Shown in pieces: positions 1-8,333 of a stretch of 64,000 nt of DNA. Source of the DNA: Quadrisphaera setariae (lineage in GTDB: Bacteria > Actinomycetota > Actinomycetes > Actinomycetales > Quadrisphaeraceae). The DNA is taken from positions 124,001 to 188,000 of the forward strand of contig NZ_VKAC01000005.1 in the NCBI RefSeq assembly GCF_008041935.1, written 5' to 3'. The notes below the pieces were generated by a model. The model was not told the origin of the DNA. It did not search any database and saw only the letters and a program-made list of their open reading frames with translations. The translations under genes were made by a program, and so were the position numbers. Position 1 is the first letter of the stretch. Every line of letters starts with the position of its first letter.

Positions 1-70
1 CGGCCCGCGGCCCGCGCGCAGACAGCGTCGTCTGCTCGCGGACCACGGGCCGTCGTCGCACCATGCGGGG

Positions 71-586
71 GTGAGCCCACGCCCCGTCCCCGAGCCCGCC
101 GGCCCCGGCCAGGAGTCGGTCTGGGACTACCCGCGCCCCCCGGCCGTCTCACCGTCGTCGAAGCGGGTGGTGGTGGCCTTCTCCGACGACGACGGCGGGG
201 GCGTCCTCGCCGACACCACCGGCGCCGTGCGCGTGCTGGAGACCAGCCACCCGCCCACCTGGTACGTGCCCCGGGCCGACGTCGACGCCTCTCGGCTGCG
301 CCCCAGCGCCGCGCCGCAGACCTCGTGCGAGTTCAAGGGCCGCGCCACCTACTGGGACGTCGTGACCCCGCGCGGTGAGGTGCTCGAGGCGGCGGCGTGG
401 AGCTACGAGACGCCCTCGCGCGGCTTCGAGGCGGTCGCGGGGATGCTGTCGCTGCGCCCGGCCCGGCTCGTGTGCTCCGTGGACGGCGAGGTGGCGCGCC
501 CCCAGGAGGGCGGCTTCTACGCCGGCTGGATCACCGACGACGTGGTCGGCCCCTTCAAGGGAGCCCCCGGCACCTGGGGCTGGTGA
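71..586 (+). CDS. DUF427 domain protein
   Basis: This 171-residue protein resembles the DUF427 family, small soluble beta-rich proteins with no firmly known enzyme activity. The conserved part runs from about residue 30 to 165 and includes the pattern RATYWDV around residues 91-97 and PxExxExxxWSYxxP-like residues near 105-115, which are usual for the family. The start is GTG; no clear ribosome site is visible before it, so a leaderless or slightly different start is possible. It stands alone, upstream of and separate from the sugar operon, and ends about 270 bases before the lacI-type gene. I do not assign a function. Confidence 0.8.
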   Translation: MSPRPVPEPAGPGQESVWDYPRPPAVSPSSKRVVVAFSDDDGGGVLADTTGAVRVLETSHPPTWYVPRADVDASRLRPSAAPQTSCEFKGRATYWDVVTPRGEVLEAAAWSYETPSRGFEAVAGMLSLRPARLVCSVDGEVARPQEGGFYAGWITDDVVGPFKGAPGTWGW

Positions 587-769
587 CCGCCGCTCCGGAG
601 GTGGCCGACCGCCCATGACCACGGACGACCTTGCGTGATCATGGGGGTTCGGCCACCTCGGTCACCTCGGCCGCTCCGCGGTGCTCCGGGCGGGCGACGT
701 CTGTCCCGCGGTGCCCGCTGGTGATCACACTGCGTTCCGCTCAGAAGGTCACGACTGCGTCACGGGGCC

Positions 770-821
770 TTGCCAGGTGGTGCCAGCTGCCCCTACCTTC
801 CTCGTCATCGATCCGTATCGA
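770..821 (+). promoter_or_regulatory. Promoter and operator of the lacI-type gene
   Basis: A plausible sigma-70 promoter has TTGCCA at 770-775 and TACCTT at 794-799 with an 18-base spacer. Just after the expected transcription start lies the palindrome TCGATCCGTATCGA at 808-821, with half sites TCGAT and ATCGA around a central CG, typical of LacI-family operators. The same 5-4-5 palindrome recurs at 1952-1965 before the transporter genes, so the regulator probably represses both itself and the operon. The match between the two sites is seen directly; the protein-DNA pairing is inferred. Confidence 0.65.
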
Positions 822-858
822 CGACGACGCGGACGCGAGCAGCGAAGGAGGTGCTCTG

Positions 859-1911
859 GTGCCCACCAGCCGTGACGTGGCCAAGCTGGCCGGCGTCTCC
901 CAGAGCACCGTCTCCTACGTGCTGTCCGGCAAGCGCCCCATCTCCCCGGAGACGCGCAAGCGCGTCGAGGGCGCCATCGCCCAGCTGACGTTCCAGCCCA
1001 ACGCCGGCGCCCGCGCCCTGGCCAGCCAGCGCACGCAGGTCATCGGCCTGGTCGCGCCGTTCGGCGTGACGTCGGACCACTCCGGGCTGCTGCCCTTCAT
1101 CGAGACGATCGCCCGCAGCGTCCGCGACCACGACCACGACCTGCTGCTCGTCACCAACGACGAGGGGGCCGACGGCCTGGTGCGCGTGGCCGGCCGCCGC
1201 ATCGTGGACGCCCTCGTGGTCATGGAGGTCGAGGCGCGCGACGAGCGCATCCCCGTGGCCGCCGGCCTCGACGTCCCCGTGATCCTCATCGGCGTCCCCG
1301 ACGAGCGCGCCGGGCTGCCCTGCGTCGACCTCGACTTCCACGCCGCCGGAGCCCTCGCCGTCGCCGAGCTGGCCGCGGTCGGCTGCCGCAGCGCGGCGGT
1401 GCTCGGCTACTCCTCCGCGGAGATCGACAGGGGCATCAACTACGTCCCCCGGTTCCTCGAGGGCGTCCACGCCGGGGCCGCACGGCTCGGGCTGCCGCTG
1501 ACCGTGGTGTCGCCCGTGGAGCTCGAGAGGGCGTCGGTCGACGCCGCGCTCGACGAGGTGCTCTCGGTGGAGAGCGACGAGGGCGAGCTGCCGGGCCTCG
1601 TGCTGCCGCACACCGAGGGGGTTGCGGGCGTGCTGCGGGCCCTGGCGGACCGCGGCCTCGTGCCCGGCCGGCACCTCGGTGTGGTGGCCATGAGCACCGA
1701 CGCCGCGGCGGAGGAGTTCACCACCCCGCTGACCAACGTCTCCCTGGAGCCGCGCGACGTGTCGCGCCGCGCGGTGGAGACCCTGTTCCGCCTGCTCGAG
1801 GCGCCCGCGGACGCAGAGGCGCCCGGCATCGAGCTGGTCCAGCCCCGGCTGACGCGCCGCGCCAGCACCGCCCTGCCCCCGGCCCTCGCGGCCGCCCAGC
1901 TCACGGCCTGA
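859..1911 (+). CDS. LacI-family transcriptional regulator
   Basis: A full-length LacI/GalR-family repressor of 350 residues. The helix-turn-helix with hinge is at residues 3-55 (PTSRDVAKLAGVSQSTVSYV), followed by a periplasmic-binding-protein-like ligand domain from about residue 60 to the end. I chose the GTG at 859 because GAAGGAG lies 9 bases upstream and the HTH begins right after it; the open frame extends further up to 631 but that part is noncoding in character and would cover the operator. It precedes, in the same direction, a binding-protein-dependent sugar transporter with ThuA and Gfo/Idh enzymes, and is most likely its regulator. It is clearly paralogous to the HTH-less protein at 7413-8294. 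Confidence 0.9.
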   Translation: MPTSRDVAKLAGVSQSTVSYVLSGKRPISPETRKRVEGAIAQLTFQPNAGARALASQRTQVIGLVAPFGVTSDHSGLLPFIETIARSVRDHDHDLLLVTNDEGADGLVRVAGRRIVDALVVMEVEARDERIPVAAGLDVPVILIGVPDERAGLPCVDLDFHAAGALAVAELAAVGCRSAAVLGYSSAEIDRGINYVPRFLEGVHAGAARLGLPLTVVSPVELERASVDAALDEVLSVESDEGELPGLVLPHTEGVAGVLRALADRGLVPGRHLGVVAMSTDAAAEEFTTPLTNVSLEPRDVSRRAVETLFRLLEAPADAEAPGIELVQPRLTRRASTALPPALAAAQLTA

Positions 1912-1951
1912 CCCCTGCGGGGGAGGAGGCCCCGCATCGACCGGACCGTCA

Positions 1952-1965
1952 TCGATACGCATCGA
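1952..1965 (+). promoter_or_regulatory. LacI-type operator before transporter operon
   Basis: The palindrome TCGATACGCATCGA repeats the operator before the regulator gene (808-821); only the two bases flanking the central CG differ. An extra half site ATCGA lies at 1936-1940. A perfect 8-bp hairpin (CGGCTGGG/CCCAGCCG) follows at 2010-2027 in the presumed leader. The site sits about 100 bases before the binding-protein gene and is the natural control point for the operon. Confidence 0.6.
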
Positions 1966-2061
1966 CCACCGCGAGTGCCCCAGCACTCACTGCACGTCAG
2001 AAACCGGTACGGCTGGGACCCCAGCCGCAGACGAACCCCGCGATGACGCGGGGAGGAACGG

Positions 2062-3306
2062 ATGACCACCATGGCTCGACGTCGAGTTCTCACCACCGCG
2101 CTGGCCGCTGGCGCGGCGGTGCTGCTGCCCTTCTCCCTCGCCGCCTGCGGCGGCGGCTCCAGCGACGAGGGCTCCACCGGATCTGGCGGCTCGGCGAAGC
2201 TGACCATCCAGGACTACTACAACGACGACCCGGGCAAGACCGTCTGGGAGGGCGTCTACAAGGCCTGCGCGCAGACCGCGGGCGTCGAGATCGACATCGT
2301 GCACATCCCCGGCTCCGACCTCATCGCCAAGGTGCTCCAGCAGGCGCAGTCGAAGACCATGCCCGACGTCCTCATGCTCGACAACCCCGACCTGCAGCAG
2401 ATCGCCGCCTCCGGCGCCCTGGCCGACCTGTCGCAGTTCGACGTCTCCACCGACGGCTACGCCGACGGCATCGTCAAGGCCAGCACCTACGACGGCAAGC
2501 TCTACGGCCTGCAGCCGATCACCAACTCCATCGCGCTCTTCTACAACAAGAAGACGCTCGCCGACGCCGGCATCCAGCCCCCGCAGACCTGGGACGAGCT
2601 GAAGACCGCCTCCGCCGCGCTCACCAAGGACGGCAAGTACGGCCTGGCGCTGTCGGCCATCAACACCTACGAGGGCACCTGGCAGTTCCTGCCCTTCTTC
2701 TGGTCCGCCGGCGGCGACGAGAAGGACATCAACACCCCCGAGGCCGCCAAGGCCCTGCAGCTGTGGGTGGACATGTTCAAGGCGGGCTCCATCTCCCAGT
2801 CCGCCGTCAACTGGACCCAGGCCGACGTCAACGACCAGTTCAAGGCCGGCAACGCCGCGATGATGGTCAACGGCCCCTGGCAGTTCCCCAGCCTGGCCGA
2901 GTCCGGCATCGACTACGGCGTCGTCCCGATCCCGGCCCCGCAGGCCGGCGAGCCCACCGTCTCCCCGCTGGGCGGCGAGACCTGGACCGTCCCCGAGACG
3001 GGGAACAAGGACAAGCAGGCCAAGGCCGCCGAGATCGTCAAGTGCATCAACTCCGACGACAACCAGAAGCTGCTGGCCGAGAAGAACAACACCGTCCCCA
3101 CCAAGACGGCGATCGCCGAGGAGTACGGAGCCACCAACCCGGCCGTCAAGGGCTTCGCCGACCTGGTGCCCGACCTGCGGGCCCGCACCGGTGAGCTCGG
3201 TGACAAGTGGCCCGACGCCGCCACCAAGATCTACACCGCCATGCAGGAGGCCATCGTGGGCGGCAAGACGCCCGAGCAGGCCCTGGCCGACGCGCAGAAC
3301 GGCTGA
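2062..3306 (+). CDS. ABC sugar transporter, substrate-binding lipoprotein
   Basis: A 414-residue extracellular solute-binding protein of family 1 (MalE/ThuE type). It has a twin-arginine-like basic start, a hydrophobic segment and a lipobox LAAC with the lipidated cysteine at residue 29, followed by a Gly/Ser-rich linker. The ligand-binding fold runs to the C terminus and includes a typical NGPWQF segment near residue 275. GGGGAGG precedes the ATG. The gene opens an operon with two permeases, ThuA and an oxidoreductase, as in the rhizobial thuEFG-AB arrangement for trehalose and related disaccharides. The actual ligand cannot be read from sequence. Confidence 0.93.
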   Translation: MTTMARRRVLTTALAAGAAVLLPFSLAACGGGSSDEGSTGSGGSAKLTIQDYYNDDPGKTVWEGVYKACAQTAGVEIDIVHIPGSDLIAKVLQQAQSKTMPDVLMLDNPDLQQIAASGALADLSQFDVSTDGYADGIVKASTYDGKLYGLQPITNSIALFYNKKTLADAGIQPPQTWDELKTASAALTKDGKYGLALSAINTYEGTWQFLPFFWSAGGDEKDINTPEAAKALQLWVDMFKAGSISQSAVNWTQADVNDQFKAGNAAMMVNGPWQFPSLAESGIDYGVVPIPAPQAGEPTVSPLGGETWTVPETGNKDKQAKAAEIVKCINSDDNQKLLAEKNNTVPTKTAIAEEYGATNPAVKGFADLVPDLRARTGELGDKWPDAATKIYTAMQEAIVGGKTPEQALADAQNG

Positions 3307-3317
3307 GAGGGAACCTC

Positions 3318-4319
3318 ATGTCCACCCGAGCAGACGCGGGCACGCTCGCGTCCGCGAGCGGCGCGGCTGCTCGGCAGTCCCGGGACGGCGGCGCCACGCC
3401 GCCGTCCCGGGACGGCCGGTCCGGCCGGTCGTCCGCCCGCACCAAGGCCCGGATCGCGGAGCTGGCCTTCCTGGTCCCCGCCCTGGTCTACCTGGTCCTG
3501 TTCTTCGGCTACCCGGTGGTCAAGAACGTGCTCATGGGGTTCCAGGAGTACACGACCAAGACCTTCTTCACCGGTGAGGCGCCCTTCGTCGGGCTGGACA
3601 ACTACTCCGCCGTCCTCAGCTCCTCGCTGTTCGACAAGGCGCTGCTCAACACGGTCCTCTTCACCGCCGGCTCGATCCTGGGCCAGTTCGTCCTCGGTCT
3701 GGCCATCGCGGTGTTCTTCCGCAGGTCCTTCCCGCTGAACAACGTGCTGCGCGCGCTGCTCCTGCTGCCGTGGCTGGTGCCGCTCATCGCCTCCGCGGCG
3801 GTGTGGCGCTGGATCCTCGACACCGACTACGGCGCGCTCAACCGCTTCCTGGGCGCCCTGCCGTTCGTGGACGGCAACCCGGCGTGGCTGACCAGCACCT
3901 CCCTGGCCCTCATCGCCGTCATCGGCGTCAACATCTGGCTGGGGATCCCGTTCAACGCCACCATCCTCTACGGCGGCCTGCAGGAGATCCCCGAGGAGCT
4001 CTACGAGGCCGGCGCCCTGGACGGCGCCACCGGCTGGCGCGCCTTCCGCCACATCACCTGGCCGCTGCTGCGCCCGGTGGTCACCGTGGTGCTGGTGCTG
4101 GGCGTGGTCTACACGCTGAAGGTGCTCGACATCATCCTGGGCCTGACCAACGGCGGCCCCGCCAACAGCACCCAGACCATCGCCACCTACAGCTACTTCA
4201 CGTCCTTCAAGGAGTTCGACTTCGGCCAGGGCGCTGCGCTCGGCAACGTGCTCGTGCTCCTGTCGCTGCTGTTCGCCGTCATCTACCTGCGGCTCAACCG
4301 GAAGGCGGTCGACGAGTGA
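3318..4319 (+). CDS. ABC sugar transporter permease (MalF/UgpA type)
   Basis: An inner-membrane permease of 333 residues with six predicted membrane spans and the EAA loop at about residues 226-246 ([18 protein letters not shown]), which docks the ATPase. The ATG follows GAGAGGGAA. The first 45 residues are a low-complexity Ser/Arg/Asp tail encoded in part by a perfect 15-bp inverted repeat at 3378-3412, with the peptide SRDGG occurring on both sides. It lies 11 bases after the binding-protein gene and overlaps the next permease by 4 bases. No ATP-binding subunit is encoded in the operon; a shared MsiK-like ATPase elsewhere is the usual solution in actinobacteria. Confidence 0.92.
   Translation: MSTRADAGTLASASGAAARQSRDGGATPPSRDGRSGRSSARTKARIAELAFLVPALVYLVLFFGYPVVKNVLMGFQEYTTKTFFTGEAPFVGLDNYSAVLSSSLFDKALLNTVLFTAGSILGQFVLGLAIAVFFRRSFPLNNVLRALLLLPWLVPLIASAAVWRWILDTDYGALNRFLGALPFVDGNPAWLTSTSLALIAVIGVNIWLGIPFNATILYGGLQEIPEELYEAGALDGATGWRAFRHITWPLLRPVVTVVLVLGVVYTLKVLDIILGLTNGGPANSTQTIATYSYFTSFKEFDFGQGAALGNVLVLLSLLFAVIYLRLNRKAVDE
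3378..3412 (+). repeat. Perfect 15-bp hairpin inside the permease gene
   Basis: TCCCGGGACGGCGGC at 3378-3392 is exactly inverted at 3398-3412, leaving a 5-base loop. It lies 60-95 bases into the first permease gene and directly after the binding-protein gene. In maltose-type operons a stable hairpin between the binding-protein and permease genes raises binding-protein mRNA relative to permease mRNA; the same role is plausible here but unproven. Confidence 0.7.
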
Positions 4320-5203
4320 GCGCCGTCCCGATCTCCACCACGACCACCGACGGCGACGGCGGCGCACCCGTCACCAGCGCCGCCAAGGTCAGCCGTCCAT
4401 CAGCGCACCGGTGGGTCTCCACGGCCGCGGGCGTGGTCATCATCGCGGTGATGCTGTTCCCGCTGTACTGGATGGTCAACGTCTCCCTCCAGAGCGGCGG
4501 CGGCGCCGTGGCCACCCCGTGGTTCCCGGCGGCGCCCTCGCTGGACGGGTACGTGCGAGCCTTCAACGACCAGGGCCACAACCTCGTGACCTCGCTGGTC
4601 GTGAGCCTCGGGTCCGTCGTCCTCAGCCTCGTCATCGCCGCCCCGGCGGCCTACGCGCTGGCGCAGTTCCGGATCCGCTGGGCGACCTGGGTGCTCTTCG
4701 GCGTGCTCATCACGCAGATGATCCCCGGCATCGTCGTCGCCAACGCCCTCTACAGCGCCTTCAGCGACCTCGGCCTGCTCAACTCGATCCCGGGCCTGAT
4801 CCTCGCGGACTCCACCGCCGGCGTGCCGTTCGCGATCATCGTGATGCGGGCGTTCATGGGCAGCATCCCGCCGTCCATCGTCGAGGCCGCCCGCGTCGAC
4901 GGCGCCGGCCAGCTCCGCGCGTTCGTCTCCGTGGTCCTGCCGATGAGCCGCAACGCCCTCATCACCGCCGGGCTGTTCACGTTCCTCTTCGCCTGGGGCG
5001 ACTTCCTGTTCGCCCTGACCCTGACGACGACGGAGGACGTGCGCCCGGTGACCCTGGGCCTCTACCAGTACATCGGCACCTACGTCAGCGACTGGTCGCC
5101 GATCATGGCCACCGCGGTCCTGTCGTCGCTGCCCGCCATCGTCCTGCTCCTCGTGGCCCAGCGGTACGTCGCCGCCGGCGTCACGGGGGGTGCTGTCAAG
5201 TGA
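4316..5203 (+). CDS. ABC sugar transporter permease (MalG/UgpE type)
   Basis: The second permease subunit, 295 residues, six predicted membrane spans after a 35-residue hydrophilic start. The EAA loop is at about residues 186-206 ([17 protein letters not shown]). The GTG start overlaps the stop codon of the preceding permease (GTGA), showing translational coupling. The C terminus ends in the next GTGA overlap with the ThuA gene. Together with the preceding permease and lipoprotein it forms a carbohydrate importer of the CUT1 class. Confidence 0.92.
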   Translation: MSAVPISTTTTDGDGGAPVTSAAKVSRPSAHRWVSTAAGVVIIAVMLFPLYWMVNVSLQSGGGAVATPWFPAAPSLDGYVRAFNDQGHNLVTSLVVSLGSVVLSLVIAAPAAYALAQFRIRWATWVLFGVLITQMIPGIVVANALYSAFSDLGLLNSIPGLILADSTAGVPFAIIVMRAFMGSIPPSIVEAARVDGAGQLRAFVSVVLPMSRNALITAGLFTFLFAWGDFLFALTLTTTEDVRPVTLGLYQYIGTYVSDWSPIMATAVLSSLPAIVLLLVAQRYVAAGVTGGAVK

Positions 5204-6138
5204 CCACCCCCATGAACAGCCCCACGAACAGCGCAGGGAGCACCACCCCCATGACAGACATGCAGACCGGCGACCACGGCGAAGAGGGCGGACGCCGCTT
5301 CGCGGTGACCGGCCCCGACCGCGGCACCGACACCAGCGTCGCCGCCACCGGCCGGCCGATCCGCGTCACCGTGTGGGGCGAGAACGTCCACGAGCGCAAC
5401 GAGCCGGAGGTCGCCGAGCGCTACCCGACCGGCATGCACGGCGCGGTGGCCGAGGGCATCGAGGCGCACCTGGGGGAGCGGGCCGTGGTCCGCACCGCCA
5501 CCCTCGACTCGGGCGCCGACCACGGCCTGTCCGAGGAGGTGCTGCGCGAGACCGACGTGCTCACCTGGTGGGGTCACGCCGCCCACGACCAGGTCAGCGA
5601 CGAGGTCGTCGAGCGCGTGCACCGCCACGTGCTCGAGGGCATGGGCCTGATCGTGCTGCACTCCGGCCACTGGTCGAAGATCTTCACCAAGCTCATGGGC
5701 ACCACGTGCACGCTGCGGTGGCGCTCCGAGCACGACCGCGAGCTCATCTGGACGGTCGACCCCACGCACCCCATCGCGCAGGGGATCCCGCACCCGATGG
5801 TCATCGACGAGGACGAGATGTACGGCGAGTTCTTCGACGTGCCCGCCCCCGACGAGCTGGTCTTCCTCTCCACCTTCTCCGGAGGTGAGGTGTTCCGCTC
5901 CGGCATGACCTACAAGCGCGGCCACGGGAAGATCTTCTACTTCCGCCCCGGAGACCAGGACTACCCCACGTACTTCCACCCGGGCGTCCGCAGGGTCATC
6001 GCCAACGCCGTGGAGTGGGCCGTCACGCTGCGCGCCCGCCGCGAGTACCCCGTGCTCCTGCGCCACGACACCGAGGACTTCTACCGCGGCTTCGACTACA
6101 CCGGCGCTCTCGACCCGTCTGCGAGGGTGGGCTCGTGA
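5200..6138 (+). CDS. ThuA-family protein
   Basis: A 312-residue protein of the ThuA (trehalose utilisation) family, which has a class-I glutamine-amidotransferase-like fold. The family core starts near residue 48 (RVTVWGEN) and includes TWWGHAAHD and the segment [11 protein letters not shown]. In rhizobia ThuA works with the Gfo/Idh dehydrogenase ThuB in converting trehalose and related disaccharides through 3-keto forms; the precise chemistry of ThuA is not firmly settled. The GTG start overlaps the upstream stop. The first 45 residues are polar and an ATG at 5212 is an alternative start. Neighbouring genes (transporter, Gfo/Idh) support a disaccharide role. Confidence 0.85.
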   Translation: MTTPMNSPTNSAGSTTPMTDMQTGDHGEEGGRRFAVTGPDRGTDTSVAATGRPIRVTVWGENVHERNEPEVAERYPTGMHGAVAEGIEAHLGERAVVRTATLDSGADHGLSEEVLRETDVLTWWGHAAHDQVSDEVVERVHRHVLEGMGLIVLHSGHWSKIFTKLMGTTCTLRWRSEHDRELIWTVDPTHPIAQGIPHPMVIDEDEMYGEFFDVPAPDELVFLSTFSGGEVFRSGMTYKRGHGKIFYFRPGDQDYPTYFHPGVRRVIANAVEWAVTLRARREYPVLLRHDTEDFYRGFDYTGALDPSARVGS

Positions 6139-7256
6139 TCGGGACGGGTTCCACCGGGCGCGCGGACGCCCTCAAGGTCGTGCAGGTCGGCGCGGGCGCC
6201 ATGGGTGGCGCCTGGCTGTCGATGGTCGCCGAGTCGGCCGACGTCGAGCTGGTGGGCCTGGTCGACCTCGACCTCGACGCCGCGCGCCGCCAGCTCGCCG
6301 AGCGCGGGCACGCCGACGTCGCCGTGGGCACCGACGCGGTGGCGCTGGCCGAGCAGACCGGCGCCACCGCCGTCCTCGACATCACCGTGCCCGGCGCGCA
6401 CCACCCCGTGACCACGGCGGCGCTGTTCGCGGGGCTGCCCGTGCTGGGGGAGAAGCCGTGCGCGGCCACCCTCGCGCAGTCCCTGTCGCTGGTGGCGGCC
6501 GCCGAGGTCACCGACCAGCTGTTCATGGTCAGCCAGTCGCGCCGGTGGAACCCCCAGCTGTGGGCCTACCGCGACCTGCTGCGCGGCCTCGGCGCCGTCG
6601 GCCTGCTGCAGACCGACTTCTTCAAGGCCCCCCACTTCGGCGGGTTCCGCGACGAGATGGCGCACCCGCTGCTGGTCGACATGGCCATCCACCAGTTCGA
6701 CATGGCCCGCTTCCTGCTCGGCGCCGAGCCCGTTTCGGTGACCTGCGAGGAGTGGAACCCCACCTGGAGCTGGTACGCCGGGGACGCCTCCGCCACCGCC
6801 GTCTTCGAGTTCGCCGGCGGCGCCCGCTACGTCTTCAACGGCTCCTGGTGCGCACCGGGCGCCGAGACGTCGTGGAACGGCGCCTGGCGCGCGGGCGGCG
6901 AGAAGGGCAGCGCCCTGTGGGACGGCGACCACGAGCCGACCGTCGACGTCGCCGACGAGGGGACCGCCGTGCCCGAGCCCGGAGCGCGCCTCCCGCACGA
7001 CGGCATCGCCGGCGCGCTCGCGGTCTTCGTCGAGGCGCTGCGCACCCGCACCACGCCCCAGAGCGAGGTGCACGAGAACGTGCTCAGCCAGGCGATGGTG
7101 GAGGCCGCTGTCGAGTCGGCTGCCGTCGGGCACCGCGTCCAGCTGGACGACGTGCTCACCCGCGCCTGGGAGCAGGCGGTGGCCGAGGAGCGCCGCGAGG
7201 ACGTGCGCGAGCAGCTGCGCTCGTGGACGTCGGTGCGCACCGCCCTCGGCGGCTGA
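6135..7256 (+). CDS. Gfo/Idh/MocA-family oxidoreductase (ThuB-like)
   Basis: An NAD(P)-dependent sugar dehydrogenase of 373 residues. The Rossmann motif GAGAMGG is at residues 19-25 and the family motif EKP at residues 106-108, followed by the alpha/beta substrate domain. The GTG start overlaps the ThuA stop codon. Next to ThuA and a sugar importer it occupies the position of ThuB, so oxidation of an imported disaccharide or of a sugar released from it is the likely task; inositol-type substrates remain possible because the family is broad. A strong hairpin at 7299-7353 follows the gene and probably ends the transcript. Confidence 0.88.
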   Translation: MIGTGSTGRADALKVVQVGAGAMGGAWLSMVAESADVELVGLVDLDLDAARRQLAERGHADVAVGTDAVALAEQTGATAVLDITVPGAHHPVTTAALFAGLPVLGEKPCAATLAQSLSLVAAAEVTDQLFMVSQSRRWNPQLWAYRDLLRGLGAVGLLQTDFFKAPHFGGFRDEMAHPLLVDMAIHQFDMARFLLGAEPVSVTCEEWNPTWSWYAGDASATAVFEFAGGARYVFNGSWCAPGAETSWNGAWRAGGEKGSALWDGDHEPTVDVADEGTAVPEPGARLPHDGIAGALAVFVEALRTRTTPQSEVHENVLSQAMVEAAVESAAVGHRVQLDDVLTRAWEQAVAEERREDVREQLRSWTSVRTALGG

Positions 7257-7298
7257 CCTCCGCCTTCCTCCGCTCCACCCGCACCCCCTCCCCACCCG

Positions 7299-7353
7299 GC
7301 GGCGATCGAGGGAGCGGCGCACGTCCCGCGTGCCCGGCTCCCTTGATCGCCGC
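7299..7353 (+). terminator. Long hairpin after the sugar operon
   Basis: The 17-base arm at 7299-7315 pairs with 7337-7353 (one G-T pair), and a smaller inner stem GCACG/CGTGC sits in the loop. There is no T run, which is common for terminators in GC-rich actinobacteria. It separates the dehydrogenase from the next regulator-like gene. Confidence 0.65.
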
Positions 7354-7412
7354 AGGTCAGAGGGGGTGCGGTACGTTGACCGGCCTCAGCGCGCGGCAAC
7401 GGGGGTGCGTCG

Positions 7413-8294
7413 GTGAGATCTCGTCCAAGGTCACGGGTGGTGGGGCTCGTGGCGCCCTTCGGCCCGCGGTCCGACCACGTGGGCATGCTGCCCTTCGTCG
7501 AGACGGTCGCCCGGAGCCTGCGCGAGCGCGACCACGACCTCCTGCTCGTCACCGCTGACGAGGGAGCCGCCGGCCTGCAGCGCCTCGCCGACCGCGGCGT
7601 CGTCGACGCCGTCGTCGTCATGGAGGTGGCGGCCCACGACGAGCGCATCGCGGTGGCCCGTCAGCTCGACCTGCCGGTGGTCTTCATCGGCGTCCCCGAG
7701 GACCCCACCGGCGTGAACTGCATCGACGTCGACTTCGCCGCCGGCGGCGCCCTGGGTGTGGCGGAGCTGGTCGCGTCCGGCTGCCGCTCCGCGGCCCTGC
7801 TCGGGCACCCGCGCAGCACGAACGAGCGCGGGATCGGCTACGTGCGCCGCTTCCAGCGCGGAGCGCTGCAGGAGGCGCGCACCCGCGGCCTGCCGCTGCA
7901 GGTGGTCTCGCCGGTCGAGCTGGAGCGCACCTCGGTGGACACCGCCCTCGACGTCGTCCTGTCCGAGGAGGACGAGCAGGGCGTGCTGCCCGGCCTGCTG
8001 CTCTCCCACGACGAAGCGCTCCCGGGGGTGCTGCGGGCGCTCGAGGACCGCGGGCTGGAACCCGGCGTGCACCTCGCCGTGGTGGCGCTGTGCACCGACG
8101 AGCTCGCCGCGTCCCTGGCTCCACCGCTGACGAGCGTGTCCCAGGAGCCGCGCGAGGTCTCCGAGCGCGCCGTGGCCGCCGTGTTCCGGCTGATGGACGC
8201 CACCGAGGACGACGACGCGCGGCCTCGCGTCGAGCTGGTGCAGCCGCGGCTCACGCGCCGCGCGAGCACTCCCGCGACGCGGATCGTCTGGTAG
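7413..8294 (+). CDS. LacI-type ligand-binding protein lacking the HTH
   Basis: This 293-residue protein matches the ligand domain of the regulator at 859-1911 from the residues equivalent to its position 60 to the end (for example GLVAPFG near the start, DHDLLLVT, and the C-terminal VELVQPRLTRRAST), but the whole N-terminal helix-turn-helix and hinge are missing. The upstream DNA does not encode an HTH in any frame. A TACGTT box at 7372-7377 and a GGGGG stretch before the GTG suggest that it is still expressed. It may be a 5-prime-truncated duplicate, or a sensor that forms heterodimers with the full-length regulator. Reading frame and codon use look intact, so I treat it as a gene. Confidence 0.75.
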   Translation: MRSRPRSRVVGLVAPFGPRSDHVGMLPFVETVARSLRERDHDLLLVTADEGAAGLQRLADRGVVDAVVVMEVAAHDERIAVARQLDLPVVFIGVPEDPTGVNCIDVDFAAGGALGVAELVASGCRSAALLGHPRSTNERGIGYVRRFQRGALQEARTRGLPLQVVSPVELERTSVDTALDVVLSEEDEQGVLPGLLLSHDEALPGVLRALEDRGLEPGVHLAVVALCTDELAASLAPPLTSVSQEPREVSERAVAAVFRLMDATEDDDARPRVELVQPRLTRRASTPATRIVW

Positions 8295-8333
8295 TCAGCG
8301 AGTCAGCGGGTCAGCGGGTCAGCGGGTCAGCGG
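8294..8333 (+). repeat. Five tandem copies of an 8-bp unit
   Basis: GTCAGCGG (first copy GTCAGCGA) is repeated five times head to tail. The array lies between two convergent genes and includes the stop codon of the minus-strand gene, so copy number changes would leave both proteins intact. It is a simple slippage repeat. Confidence 0.85.

Noticed and set aside
631-858. Upstream start for the LacI-type regulator
   Set aside because: The frame is open to 631, but this stretch contains the promoter and operator and does not look like protein; GTG 859 has a ribosome site directly before the HTH.
8294-8333. CRISPR array
   Set aside because: The repeats are 8 bases, contiguous and without spacers; no cas genes are present.
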